DNA of 64,000 bases from Phallusia fumigata (taxonomy: Eukaryota; Chordata; Ascidiacea; Phlebobranchia; Ascidiidae). The notes under the pieces are model-generated. The model worked only from the letters and a program-made list of their open reading frames with translations, searched no databases and was not told where the DNA came from. The first letter of the stretch is position 1. Each line of letters begins with the position of its first letter. The DNA lies in assembly GCA_008931825.1 (NCBI GenBank), contig QXVZ01017483.1, positions 44,994-108,993 of the forward strand. Reading direction: 5' to 3'. The position numbers were made by a program, and so were the translations under genes. Positions 38,737 to 52,196 of this stretch are shown one piece after another.

Positions 38737-41700
38737 ATGGCAATGTTTTTTAAACCTTTGAAAAAAACTGCAAATTTCTGTTTAACGCATCTTGGAAAAT
38801 GCTGTTTTTGTCAAACCTCTTTGCCTGGAGTATTGAAAGTCCGAAAAGAATTTGACTTTGGTGGAATAAAGTCTCTAAATCATTGGTTTCCCGCACATAT
38901 GTCAAAAGGTAATAATTTGGTTAGACTGATTTATATATTTATTTTTATCCTATAGGTCCTTCTGCACGGAGCACATATTGATTCACTTTTTTCTACCACT
39001 GCAGCTTGTCCATGCACTTTGGGCATGAAACATTGGGGGATTTGGATAAATCTTTCTCAGCTTGCAGATATTGGCATGGTGGTGTATCATCCATTTTAAT
39101 TGACCCCATTGTCCCAGTTTTACCCCACTAGATCCCAAATAGGTATTCAATTTCCCTCCAGATTGTCCATGCTTTTCTGTTTTGAAATGTTTGACATATC
39201 TAGATAAAACTTTCACAGCTAGTAGTTATGGTTATGGATGTGTTGTCAGTTTAATTTACCCCATAACCCTAGGGGTTGCACCAATAATCCCTGACAGTTT
39301 TGGAAAATACCATTGTGGCACATTGACTGCTTGGTTTAACTCGAAAGCCCCAGGAGTTGATCTTTTAGTTCCATAAAGTTTGTAGACTGGTTGATAGTGG
39401 TGTGTCATTTCATTTCCATAATAGTTGTTATAATCACAAACTCATTTTTTAATTCAAACAGAATATATGGCATTACAAAAAATATTTGATACAATATTGA
39501 CATTTAACTGGAAAAAAGAATAATTCATAACTTTTCATGTGTGGGGACCCATGTAGTTCTGCCTGCAGCAACTATCATGCCATAAAAAGCTTAGGTAACT
39601 GTGGGACCCAATGTAAAATGATGTAGTAAATATGGAACATAATATGGTGATTACCACTCTTTTAGTTCCAGTTACAAAACCTGTCGATAGAATTCAATTT
39701 GCTGGTACTGAATTTTGTTTTTATATGCATGCAGGATTAACAAAGATGAGGTCTCAACTAAATGCCATAGACTGTGTGATAGAATTACATGATGCCCGAA
39801 TTCCAATATCTGGAAGAAACCCCATGTTAAGTCGGGCCTTGGGTGGAAAACCGTACCTCATAGTGCTGAACAAAGCAGACCTTATCCAGGTGCATAAAAT
39901 TTATAATCTTTATATTTACAAAATATCTTAATGATGGCTATGAATAATTGGATATTAACAGGTAACACAGAAAGAGATCAATGCAATTTATGAACATTAC
40001 AGTGAGGCTGGAGCAAAACAAGTATTATTTGCCAACTGTAAAGTTAACAAGTCTGTTCACCAATCAGCACGAAAGGTTCCAAATAAATGTTTTTCTGACA
40101 CTTTTAACACATTTATGTTCCTATTTTTTATCCTTTATTTCAAGGAACAAAAACTCAACACAACACTTTAATTATTCTGCTATTTACAGTGGTTTATTGC
40201 AATATGGTTGCACAGAAACTAAAATTTACATGTAAATATTCTACCAAATGGCCAAATGTTGTCATTAAATTTTTACTGGTTCACAGAAACCTTTTTGAAC
40301 AAGGTCGTTAATGTTCAGGTCTCACACAACACATTTAAGAAAGAAGTAATCTACTTATTATTTGACCGCCCTGGGTGGGTTTGTAAAGTTTAAGTCATGC
40401 TTTTGGCATGGAAATGGAAATGATTTGGTTAGATTCGTCAAATGTTTTCCACTGTTTTAAATTTTCGTTTCGAATCTAAAACTGAAAATGCCATGTAAGC
40501 ATTCCTACCAGTTAGTATCTACATGTGTATTGGGACCATATGTTTATGCTTGCAGAAAAATCCATGGTATAAAATGCCAAGGATGTTAGCAAATAGGAAG
40601 CCATTTTAATGCCGGTATTGAATATAATTTGTACTGTATGTGTAAAATATCATTAGGTATCACCCTTTATGCAATGGCAACATGGAAAATGCCACCCATA
40701 CCATATAATGCATTGTATTTTTAGATTATCCCAAGTTGTGTTGAGTTGATTAAAAGTTCCAGAGTGCAAACCTTGAGCAGTGAAATGGATTATCATATAA
40801 TGGTAGTTGGTTTGCCAAATGTTGGAAAATCGTCATTAATTAATGCCATACGCAAACAAAGATTAAATAAGGCTGCTGGAACATCAGTTGGAAAATCTCC
40901 AGGACATACAAAGGCTGTCATGCATCGAGTGCAAGTGGGTTATTTATGGATCCCCGTTCTGAAGAGCGACACATATTGTTTTCCCTGTTTTTTTTTCTCC
41001 ACTGCTGCTTGTTAATGGTGTTTTGGGCATGAAATGTTTGGTGAATTTGAATGAAACTTTTTCAGGTGGTAGCTATCATGGAGTAGTGAATTGTTTGACT
41101 AGGGATGGTCAAAGTAGAATATCGAATCCAAATTTGATACTTGAAGTCACCAACTTTTAAAAATTAAAAAAATCAAATAAAAAATGATCCAACGGAACTG
41201 CAATAAAGCAGGTAGCTCAACGGCAGACTCATAATGAGCATAATGCATTCGGGCGTTGTTCTGCCTCCTGAGGATAAAATGAAACAAATAAGCAACATCC
41301 CATGTTTGACCCAATAGCCCCAAAAATGTAAGAGTTTCAGACATTGCCTACTCCACAATTGATATTATAGTTTGCATTATACAAACAATTTATTAAAAGC
41401 TCAGATATGCTGAACTATACCAAGCAATATGCCAATTGTTTGGTTCTGTTGAGAAAGGAAATCAATAGGAATATTTTGGGTTATTTATGTTAAAGTGCTT
41501 TAAGGATGACAAGCCAAAGATAAATAGTTTTCATGTTCGGTCCGTGAGGAATATTCTTTTGGTGTACATACAGTATTTGTTGCATGTGGATAAAACTTTT
41601 ACATGTGGTACTGGGTCATTGGGTTAAGTTTTACCTTTAGATTCAACCCCAACAGTCCCTTAAAATGGCTTAAAATATGAATGTTAAAATTTAAACAGTT

Positions 41701-42576
41701 TCTGGAACATGACATTCTGGTGTTTTTATTTCTTTGTTGGACCCAATTTCCCCAGTAGTTACCCAGCTAGCCCCTTAAAATAGGATTTATTTCACCTCCA
41801 TTGACCCAGCAATTACCCATAATCTACAACTGTGCATGTGGGGACCCATGCATTTCAAACCGCAGAAACAATCATGCCACAAAAGGCTTTGGTGACTATA
41901 TGTATATTAATGTAGTGAATATATGCAGTTTTTAATTTAGTGATAGTGTATGTGAAATAGCAATAAGGTGAAAGTCACCCTTAGTTTTATTACACTTTTT
42001 CTCCCTTTCAGCTAAATTTGTAAACAAATTACTTTTGTGAAGAATTCTAGACACAAAAATATGGTGAAATTCACTTGAAACTAAAGAAGTGAAAGATTAT
42101 CCTGCATACTTTTATAGGTATATGACAACCCAAAAGTGTGGTTATTGGATACACCTGGCATTTTTCAACCTAAAGTGACAGATTTTCATGCGGCAATGAA
42201 GCTGGCTGCATGCAACACAATAAACAGTGAAGTTTTTGGACCTGAACTTATAATGGATTATCTTCTGTTTTGTTTAAATAGAAAACAACAGTTTAGGTTT
42301 GTATTATTCAGTTTCAAATTCCTAATAATTTTTACATTTATTTTTAATTTATGTAGGTATGTGGAATACTTTAATTTGTCAGAACCCTGTGACCATGCAA
42401 GGACTGTCCTGATGTCTATTGTTAAGGATAGGAACTACTTCTGTAAAAACACAGTCCTCACTGGAACTGGTAAACAAGTTGTAGAAGTGCCAAATGTAAA
42501 AGCTGCAGCAGAAGTTTTTCTAACTGCATACAGGGAAGCAAAACTGGGAAAATTCATATTGGACGACGTATCCTGA
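38737..42576 (+). CDS. MTG1: Mitochondrial ribosome-associated GTPase 1
   Basis: Assembly GTPase for the mitochondrial large ribosomal subunit, matrix face of the inner membrane. Six exons: 38737-38908, 39735-39889, 39962-40075, 40725-40934, 42118-42296, 42357-42576; phases 1, 0, 0, 0, 2 agree, about 349 residues. The N-terminus is basic with Phe and Leu, fitting an import signal. The GTPase is circularly permuted as in the YlqF/MTG1 family: DARIP (dimer-side motif) and NKAD (G4) come before the P-loop GLPNVGKSSLIN (G1), then DTPG (G3) followed by the conserved C-terminal domain. The chosen ATG is 7 nt after an acceptor-like CTTTGCATAG, which could be a trans-splice site; an upstream in-frame ATG exists at 38701. 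An AATAAA at 42603 follows the stop. Introns 1 and 4 carry the dispersed repeat and a SINE fragment. Confidence 0.94.
38950..39660. repeat. Dispersed-repeat copies in MTG1 intron 1
   Basis: Diverged units with CCCATTGTCCCAGTTTTACC, then CCCACTAGATCCC, then CCCCATAACCCTAGG. The right edge is GTGTGGGGACCCATGTAGTT, then ATCATGCCATAAAAAGC, shared with copies near 41837 and 45398. Confidence 0.6.
41100..41300 (+). mobile_element. SINE 3' part, plus orientation, in MTG1 intron 4
   Basis: The stretch AATGATCCAACGGAACTGCA...GCAGGTAGCTCAACGGCAGA...CTCATAATGAGCATAATGCA...TTCTGCCTCCTGAGGATAAA matches, in opposite orientation, the longer element at 49635-49935. The tRNA-like head is missing here, so this is a 5'-truncated copy. 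Confidence 0.7.
41600..41990. repeat. Dispersed-repeat copy in MTG1 intron 4
   Basis: Contains CCCAGTAGTTACCCAGCTAG, then GTGGGGACCCATG, then ATCATGCCACAAAAGGCTTT and AAGGTGAAAGTCACCC, the same blocks and edges as in COQ6 intron 1 and MTG1 intron 1. Confidence 0.65.
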
Positions 42577-43012
42577 CACATATTTTCTTCGTATTTATAG
42601 ATAATAAACACAAAATAGCTGAGATACACAGGGGGCAAGCATAAAAGTTTGCATTTTAGAATTTTACAGTGTTTTTGAAAGGATAACAGGTTTTTAGTTG
42701 GCAAGCATGATACTTTGCAGTTTTATGAAACGGATTCAACAAATGTATAACAAGCCCTTTATAATTTTCCTGTTGGTATTATAAATACCCACAAACATTT
42801 ATTAAACGCCAACACAAATTGCCAAGTACTGTCTGCTGACTCATTGAACAACTAAAAGGTGAACTTGTTAAGTAAACAATAAGTTTCAATGTCATTACAC
42901 AGACAATGTCATTTTTGAGACTAAACTGAAAGAAATGAACATTTTCTGGTTATAAGTGTAAAGTTGAATAAGCATTTGATTTGATACAAACTGCTTTGTA
43001 AGTGGGAGCATG
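42577..43012. other. Convergent intergenic region, MTG1/RPAIN
   Basis: A 436-bp stretch between two 3' ends. It holds the MTG1 AATAAA at 42603-42608. Nothing else is evident. Confidence 0.6.
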
Positions 43013-43696
43013 TTACACAACAATAAACATAAAATCACACCCCGGGCAAGTTAACAAAAGATTCGAGTTTCCAAAGTTGTCTACAATGCTGAAGTGTGGC
43101 CGCAAATTGCAATTTTTTAAATGACAAGAAACCCCTTCCTCTAAGCATGCTTTAACATTTGCCAGTGACAAAGAGTCTTGCTCCATATTTATACTTAATC
43201 CACAAGAACATATTAAAAAGCCATTCTGTACAGCAAGATAGCTTATGTTGCAGATAGGACAAAGTAGTGTGTTTGTAGGATCGTTCAAGTCATGATGGTC
43301 TATATCAGCATTTACTGTATTTGAATCCATTTGTAAAAGTGTTTCCGCTTCCCATTCAAGTAGTTCTTGTTTAATATCCTCCAATGTAAGCAGTACATCA
43401 TCAAAACTTCCGCACTGATCGGATGAAAATCCTTCAGAGCGCATTTTAAGCCATTCATCATCCATTAATTTTTCAAGACCACTTTCTGGTATTGTGTCTA
43501 CTTTTCGATATCTGTCAAGGAGTTTAGATCTACTTCCCTTTAGTCTCTCTTTGCATCTGTTTTTGTACGTTTCCCGCCAGGAGACCGGTGAACCACATTT
43601 ATACAAAGCTTTTCGTTTTGCTGCCGAATCTGGAGTTCGCATACGTTCCATCTCGTCCCCCTGGCTGGGCCTGCTCAAGTTTAATGAAAAGTTCAA
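43013..43696 (-). CDS. RPAIN: RPA-interacting protein
   Basis: Nuclear import partner of replication protein A. A single open frame of 227 residues, close to the human length of 219. The N-terminal block ALYKCGSP...WRETYKNRCKERLKGSRSKL corresponds to the RPAIN N-terminal domain, followed by an acidic middle (residues about 85-145) and a C-terminal Cys-rich zinc-binding domain: LLCPIC near residue 145, ICSCGLSI, a CLEEGV block, and a final CPGC. The start could be Met at 43696 or at 43651; the family N-terminus is short, so the second is possible. The gene has no intron, unlike human RPAIN. It is transcribed away from NDUFAF7, sharing a ~1-kb promoter region. Confidence 0.92.
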   Translation of the reverse strand: MNFSLNLSRPSQGDEMERMRTPDSAAKRKALYKCGSPVSWRETYKNRCKERLKGSRSKLLDRYRKVDTIPESGLEKLMDDEWLKMRSEGFSSDQCGSFDDVLLTLEDIKQELLEWEAETLLQMDSNTVNADIDHHDLNDPTNTLLCPICNISYLAVQNGFLICSCGLSINMEQDSLSLANVKACLEEGVSCHLKNCNLRPHFSIVDNFGNSNLLLTCPGCDFMFIVV

Positions 43697-44693
43697 AGTA
43701 AATTAAACTATTGTCTCGAGTTTTCTAACGACAGACAACGTGCCCATTTGCAAATTTGTGTTGCCGGCCCTTGGCTGCAAGAAATCTCACCAGCAAGTTG
43801 TTTGGCAAACGTCACGAATGACTGATCTTTCAATTACGCATTTTTTGTTCGTTAATATATTGGATTCGGAAAAAGCTGTTTATGCACAAATCAAATGTAT
43901 GATTGTATATATAGAGCTGGTTGCCTATTTGTGAAGCGAAAAACTATCGACTATTAAGTACAAAAGTGAAATGTATAATTTTCACTTACAGTTTTGGCTT
44001 CACAAATAGGGAATCTCCCTGATGCAGAGCATGCAAAGCACGTGACCACAAAAGGGTCTGTGCATTTAAGCCGGTCAGCCAGCTTTGTATTTGGATATAT
44101 TTCGTGAGAGAAATGCGCAAAGGTTTGCAGCATTATGTAAACACACCTATGGTTTCTAAAACATTACATCATCAACACAAGTCTTTTGTTTTTGGTTGTT
44201 TTAGTTGCCAGTTGCCAAAATAGTGCAAATTGTTTGTTTGTTTTGTTGGCATTCCAAACAATTAGTACTTTTTGAAACCATAGTGCTTGCAACTCTGCAA
44301 TGCAATTGAAAACTGCAGGTTTGCTTGGTACGAATACTGCAGGTAAAACTTGGCTGTAATTTGCAAATCTTGTAACTAATGCTGACTGTTAGGGCTATTG
44401 AGGCACTGCATTGGATTTTGTTAAGGGTTGAAAATACTACAGGTAACATACAGCAACAAGCAAAAACCAGAAATACAACAGGTAACATATTGGAAAAAGT
44501 GAAAATGGATATATGAAACACACCCAGCTAAATAATATACATAATAAATTAGAAAAGGCAAAATGTAAAAAATAAAAAAAGACAAAATGTAAGAAAGCCT
44601 GCAATATTTGAGGGTACCTCACCTTATGTATGTCGGTATGCTACAGGTTATGATGTAACAACTGACTGGTTCTAGTTTTCGAAAAGTAAAGTA
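43697..44693. promoter_or_regulatory. Shared divergent promoter region of RPAIN and NDUFAF7
   Basis: A 997-bp region between two start codons. It contains a perfect 14-bp inverted repeat, CCTATTTGTGAAGC at 43924-43937 and GCTTCACAAATAGG at 43997-44010, with partial matching beyond on both sides. An E-box CACGTG occurs near 44040. Promoter function is inferred from position only. Confidence 0.45.
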
Positions 44694-47094
<2,401 letters not shown>

Positions 47095-47190
47095 ATTGTC
47101 AAACCATGTAAGCCATTTATTATTTAAGCATGCATTCAAGGCAAGAATACTTGTTACCAATACCACAAAAGTATTATTGCTGACCACAAG

Positions 47191-50100
47191 CTATAAAAAT
47201 TGTACAAAAATAGTAACAAGCAAATAAATTACAGTGAGATAACATACATTCTGTCTAAGAACCGCTGCACTGCTTCCTGAGTGACCTGAAACAGAAATAA
47301 ATACCAATAATGCTGGCAATGTAATACTTATTTTAGTTGGCACTAGTTTATGTACCTGCATTTTTATTGTTAGGGGCTCTTCTATCTGAAATATAGAACA
47401 ACAGTTAAATCAGTGCACATAATATTTAAAATTTCAACTTTTATAGTTTTTTAGCCTTATCGACTGTAAAATGCAGTATTTTGTAGTTTTAATCAAATCA
47501 TAAATTTTTTTTAAAGAAGCTTACCACTTAATAAAATTGTAGTTGTGGTAGTAGCTGTTCCTAGTGCATTGAATGCCTGTACTCTATACACTGTATTGTT
47601 CCGTTGGACATTTCGCAACAGCAGTTTGTTCCCCACATAAAATTTTTGTTTGTTTTTCATATATCCCTGCACAGTGAAAAGTAGAAATTTTGTAACAAAA
47701 GTTGCAATCTCCAATAGGCAGATACAATGCAAGATTTTTCAAAAATTGTTATAGGNGTACAAAAATAGTAACAAGCAAATAAATTACAGTGAGATAACAT
47801 ACATTCTGTCTAAGAACCGCTGCACTGCTTCCTGAGTGACCTGAAACAGAAATAAATACCAATAATGCTGGCAATGTAATACTTATTTTAGTTTGGCACT
47901 AGTTTATGTACCTGCATTTTTATTGTTAGGGGCTCTTCTATCTGAAATATAGAACAACAGTTACATAAGTGCACATAATATTTAAAATTTCCATTTTTAT
48001 AGTTTTTTAGCCTTATTGACTGTAAAATGCAGTATTTTGTAGTTTTAATCAAATCATAAATTTTTTTTAAGAAGCTTACCACTTAATAAAATTGTAGTTG
48101 TGGTACTAGCTGTTCCTAGTGCATTGAATGCCTGTACTCTATACACTGTATTGTTCCGTTGGACATTTCGCAACAGCAGTTTGTTCCCCACATAAAATTT
48201 TTGTTTGTTTTTCATATATCCCTGCACAGTGAAAAGTAGAAATTTTGTAACAAAAGTTGCAATCTCCAATAGGCAGATACAATGCAAGATTTTTGTTACA
48301 TTTTCAAAAATTGTTATAGGCCATATCAAAATATATAAAAAAAACTTACTAAATCATTTGTCCAAAGTAAAATTGGCTTGGGGAAAATGTTTTGCAACAA
48401 ATCTTGGTTGAGTTGCAAAATCACATTACTCCCTAGGGCTGGCTTGTGTGGCTTTACTTCAATTTGAAGCAATTTCTCAGTTGGTGGCCCTGCAGGAAAT
48501 GTAACTTTTCATATAAATGCTGTGTTTGTTCGGAATATTTTCTCAAAAAAAACATGAAATTTGTTCATCTGTGTAGATGAACTTGTTGAATCCCAGTTGC
48601 TGTACAACTTAAAGGTATCATGCACGATTTGTACATTTTTCATGCCAAATATTGGTTGTGCTAAAAAATCGTTGGGTCAAATATTTTGGCAAGTTTTGTA
48701 AAATTGATGTGAAATCAGGGTTTAATGTCCATTTGTGGAAAATGCGATATCCTGTCGAGCAATGCAAATAAACTTTGTTCTTGAACGCATTTTTTCTAAA
48801 CACGCAAAAAGACATTTTATACGTGTCACCAGCAGAAGACGTATCAACCGCAGTTGTTAATGACTGCTTTTGTCTTGTGCACTGGACATTTTGTATCGAT
48901 GGTTAAATCGTTTACAATAAAATGTATTCAATACATTCGCCTACTAGTTCTCTGGTAGTTAATTGGTAAATGCCACTTGTCTTGTTTTTTCAAGTTTTTG
49001 TGTTTGTTGCCACACAATAGTCAGATAATTGGGTGTCGTAGTTTGTATTGTTACTCACTCAATGTTTGAAGCGCGTATTTTGCTTTTTCTAGACTTTCGT
49101 GTTTGGCAAGACAACCATATTCCGAATCAGTGTCGTACTTTGGATAAAGGGTCCACAGAAGATAGCTTGAACTCTCCCACACCTTTGTGCCGCTGATTTG
49201 CGCCTGTCGAAGAAAACATACATTGTGAGCACTTGTATTTGACAGATGCTATGCGCTTAATAACATTAAGATTCTAAGAGGTTTTAATGCAGCTGTCATT
49301 GCCCCAAAATTGACTGATTATGTCAAAAAAAGTTTGCATGCAAATACCACAATACTTTTTCATTTGGATGGTACAGCGGCTAATTACCTTTATGTGGAGT
49401 ACCGTGTAACGAATTATTGATTTTTTTGTTTTGCTCGATTGGTCTTTGATTTCCAAATTCCCAGATGTTATCGATGCATGGACGTCACTGGACACGTCTA
49501 TTGTCAACAAACAAACGATCATTGAAATCTAATCCGTGCCAAGAGCATGTGATAACCAATTAAATATCTTAACAAATAAAAATCGTTAACTCGTAGTAAA
49601 TAATGTTTGTTTGTATGTTTCTTTCATTTTTATCCTCGGGAGGCGGAGCAACGCCTGAATGCGTTATGCTCATTATGAGTCCGCCGTCGAGCTACCTGCT
49701 TCATTGCAGTTCCGTTGGATCATTTTTTATTTGATTTTTTCGATTTTTGAAAGTTGGTGACTGCAATTTGGGTCAACCCATCGGGATCCTCTGGGTTGGA
49801 ACAATGTCCCTTAAGTTTCTTGCTCAGGGAAACACAAGCGACCGAGATGAGATTAGAACTAACAACCTTGTGTGCACAAGGCAGTCGCGCTGACCAATCT
49901 TGGCGAGAAATAATATTTGCCTTCTTCTTTGTTTTCGTGCGGTTGTGATTGCATATAATTTGCTGAGTCACATGTGGTCGCATATCGTAGAAAAAGACAA
50001 GGTTAGATTTAAAAAATTGACCACAAACCTTTGGCAAGTAATAAATCTGCGTAGCTTTCGGCCATATCATCAAGAAGGGTTGTAGAGTTGACATGACTGG

Positions 50101-51581
50101 TTTCCTTAATTTCTTTGCCGTTGCGCGTGAATACAAGATTTGCTGCTGGTTTAGATTGTTCCACCCTACAAACCAGGCTAAAATTGTGCCGAAATAACGA
50201 ATTTCCCTCAATTGAATTGTGCACAGCAATCTGAACCTTTGATGGAGGAACTAAGAAACAATTTCCAAAACTGTAGAATTATATCTCTTTGAAACCACAG
50301 CCTGTTTCATGGGACCACATTTGGCTTTTGATCTATAACAGACAACCTACCCAAAACATTTAGATAAATGTATCCAACTTTCTCTACAATTTTTCTGTTC
50401 ACGTATATTCCAACGTGGCACTGATACCAGCCATCATCTGTGGGTGACGTGCTGTCAATTTCCAGTGTTGTTGGTCCACGTGCTTTAATGTTCTTGCTTG
50501 CCAAATCATTTACCTAGTAAATCAAAGTTTAGAATTTAAAATGGTACGTTTTCCAAAATATTTCCCCAAAATAGGTTTTGTCTAGTTGTAAGTAAAGCCT
50601 AAGGTGCTCTTTTTGTTCCGAATTCTTTCATTAGCACTCATAAATCTAAGAAAACATCGAAACCGGTGAAAANTTCCTACGTGGCACTGATACCAGCCAT
50701 CATCTGTGGGTGACGTACTGTCAATTTCAAGTGTTGTTGGTCCACGTGCTTTAATGTTCTTGCTTGCTAAATCATTTACCTAGTAAATCAAGGTTTAGAA
50801 TTTAAAATGATAGGTTTTCCAAAATATTTTCCCAAAATAGGCTTTGTCTAGTTGTAAGTAAAGCCTAAGGTGCTCTTTTTGTTCTGAATTCTTTCATTAG
50901 CACTAGTAAATCTAAGAAAACATCGAAACCGGTGAAAATGTACCTGAGTTATGTTCATAATCGCGTCGTGCGTTAAAAGTTTCACATTGGTTCCGTCGTC
51001 GAATTCCCGATACCACACGATCTCGCGCAAAATTGCACCTTTCGCCATGGAAAACTGACAGATCAGTGAAACTGGTTGTTTCTCGTTTACTGTTAGCGCT
51101 GGGTTGTCCGATATTCTTAAATCGTTGCTGCCGGACAATGTGACGAAAGATACCGAGGGAGCATTTCTACTTCCCCTTCTTGCATCTGAAGAAAAATTCT
51201 TGTCCGTTATCGTAAACGTTTAGTAGTCTACAGTTATTTTGTTTTCTAAAATTAGAAGATTTTTTTAGAATTTAAAGTCGAATGATCATATCTGTTGTGC
51301 CTAATTACCTATTTCACGACCACTACCACACACAAAAACTTATTGTAAAGTTTGTCCACTATAAAATGGCAAATGTTTAATTGCATTTGCATCAACTTTT
51401 CCATTTGAATTAAGGCAATCACTAAACATTTAACAGAGAGTTAAAGACTCTGTCCAAAAGAACTGTTTATTGTAATGATAGTAAAGTACAAACCTGCCAC
51501 TGTGCAGAACATTCGTAGAAACAAGGTAAAATAAATAAAACATCCCAAAAAACTATTTACTTGAACAGTAACCAACAACAT
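47191..51581 (-). CDS. Immunoglobulin-superfamily surface protein, probable GPI anchor
   Basis: Exons: 51494-51581 (ATG 51581), 50944-51185, 50351-50513, 50029-50250, 49388-49497, 49059-49203, 48350-48489, 48080-48221 (or its duplicate 47525-47666), 47356-47385, 47191-47285; phases agree throughout, about 455 residues. Exon 1 is a signal peptide. Exons 2-3 form an Ig domain: Cys in PVSLICQF, then IVWYREF, then DDGWYQCHVG. Exons 4-6 form a second Ig domain: FSLVCRVEQ, FTRNGKE, then DSEYGCLAKHE. Exons 7-8 suggest a third Ig/fibronectin-like module (VYRVQAFNALG). Read in phase, the last exon gives GHSGSSAAVLRQNVCYLTVI then a hydrophobic stretch to the stop, which fits a GPI signal or a tail membrane helix. 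Ligand unknown. Two internal duplications (around 47756 and 50673) are assembly artefacts. Confidence 0.72.
47199..48325. other. Near-identical duplicate pair around the N at 47756
   Basis: Segment 47199-47755 is repeated as 47757-48320 with few differences, and the N lies exactly at the junction. Both copies contain the last three exons of the Ig-domain gene (47525-47666 and 48080-48221; 47356-47385 and 47912-47941; last exon). The second copy starts inside the last exon without its stop. This matches an unmerged haplotype overlap. Confidence 0.85.
47223..47228 (+). terminator. Probable NDUFAF7 polyadenylation signal
   Basis: AATAAA lies 129 nt after the NDUFAF7 stop and is the first plus-strand hexamer. 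It is inside the antisense last exon of the Ig-domain gene. Confidence 0.5.
49635..49935 (-). mobile_element. tRNA-derived SINE, minus orientation, in Ig-gene intron 4
   Basis: On the minus strand the element begins with a tRNA-like head, TTGGTCAGCGCGACTGCC (A-box region), then GGTTGTTAGTTCTAATCT (B-box region), and continues through GGACATTGTTCCAACCC, GCAGTCACCAACTTTC, AACGGAACTGCAATGAAGCA, CTCATAATGAGCATAACGCA and CCGCCTCCCGAGGATAAA. The body is shared with the truncated copy at 41100-41300. The head is too degenerate to be a functional tRNA. Confidence 0.75.
50409..50938. other. Near-identical duplicate pair around the N at 50673
   Basis: Segment 50409-50672 recurs as 50674-50938 with a few changes. 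The second copy contains a truncated copy of Ig-gene exon 3 (50674-50779) missing its 3' part; the complete exon is 50351-50513. Probably an unmerged haplotype overlap. Confidence 0.85.
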
Positions 51582-52196
51582 TTCACTCCTGCAAAAGTTC
51601 TGTCTGCACGCAATTAAAGCATGTATACACATTAATCATAAGTCCTGCATTGAAATTTCTATGAAGCACAGCTACGAAATTGGAATTGTGCGCTGCTTAA
51701 TGCTGATCTTGTATTTAATGCTCTGCGATGATCCGCTAAATCTGACTGGTCGCTCTTTCGAAACAACACTCGACGTAATGCGAATTAAAAGCCATCTGTC
51801 GGGTGTGCAGTAAACGCTTTTCGAGGCATGAAAACGTGCTCTGTCAGCTTGCCAGTAAAACAATATTTAATTTAATGACATGTTGATTCAAATATATGCA
51901 ACAAGCAACAACCGAAATATAAAGCATGTAACAAAATAAGGCATGTCCATTTTTGCACTGTTTCATAGAAATATAAAACAAACCATAGCTCGTTGTTTAA
52001 TGTCCTGTGCAATACCGATACACAATATAGTTTGGAAACACTTTAAATGTTTACAAAACGTTATTAAAGTTGCCCCTATGCAATTTCCTCATCTACTTTC
52101 GAGGATTAGTCGGATTACCAGTAAAACTTGATTACATTCAATCAGCATTTTAGTTTACTATGCGTTGGTGTGGACACTTATAAACACAAAATCCAT
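51582..52196. other. Intergenic region upstream of the Ig-domain gene
   Basis: A 615-bp gap between the Ig-gene ATG and the ZP-gene stop, both on the minus strand. A CTTTTGCAG acceptor-like site ends 7 nt upstream of the ATG. No other structure seen. Confidence 0.55.

Noticed and set aside
44201-44622. Hydrophobic minus-strand frames as a membrane protein
   Set aside because: They derive from AT-rich, low-complexity sequence in the shared promoter region and resemble another stretch near 63400, so repeat origin is more likely.
47229-47285. Alternative C-terminus of the Ig gene ending DRMYVISL
   Set aside because: It needs phase 0 at the last two junctions, whereas exon 8 ends in phase 1; the phase-1 reading is consistent throughout.
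49840-49925. A functional tRNA gene on the minus strand
   Set aside because: Only box-like blocks are preserved; a proper acceptor stem is not visible and the sequence continues as a SINE body.
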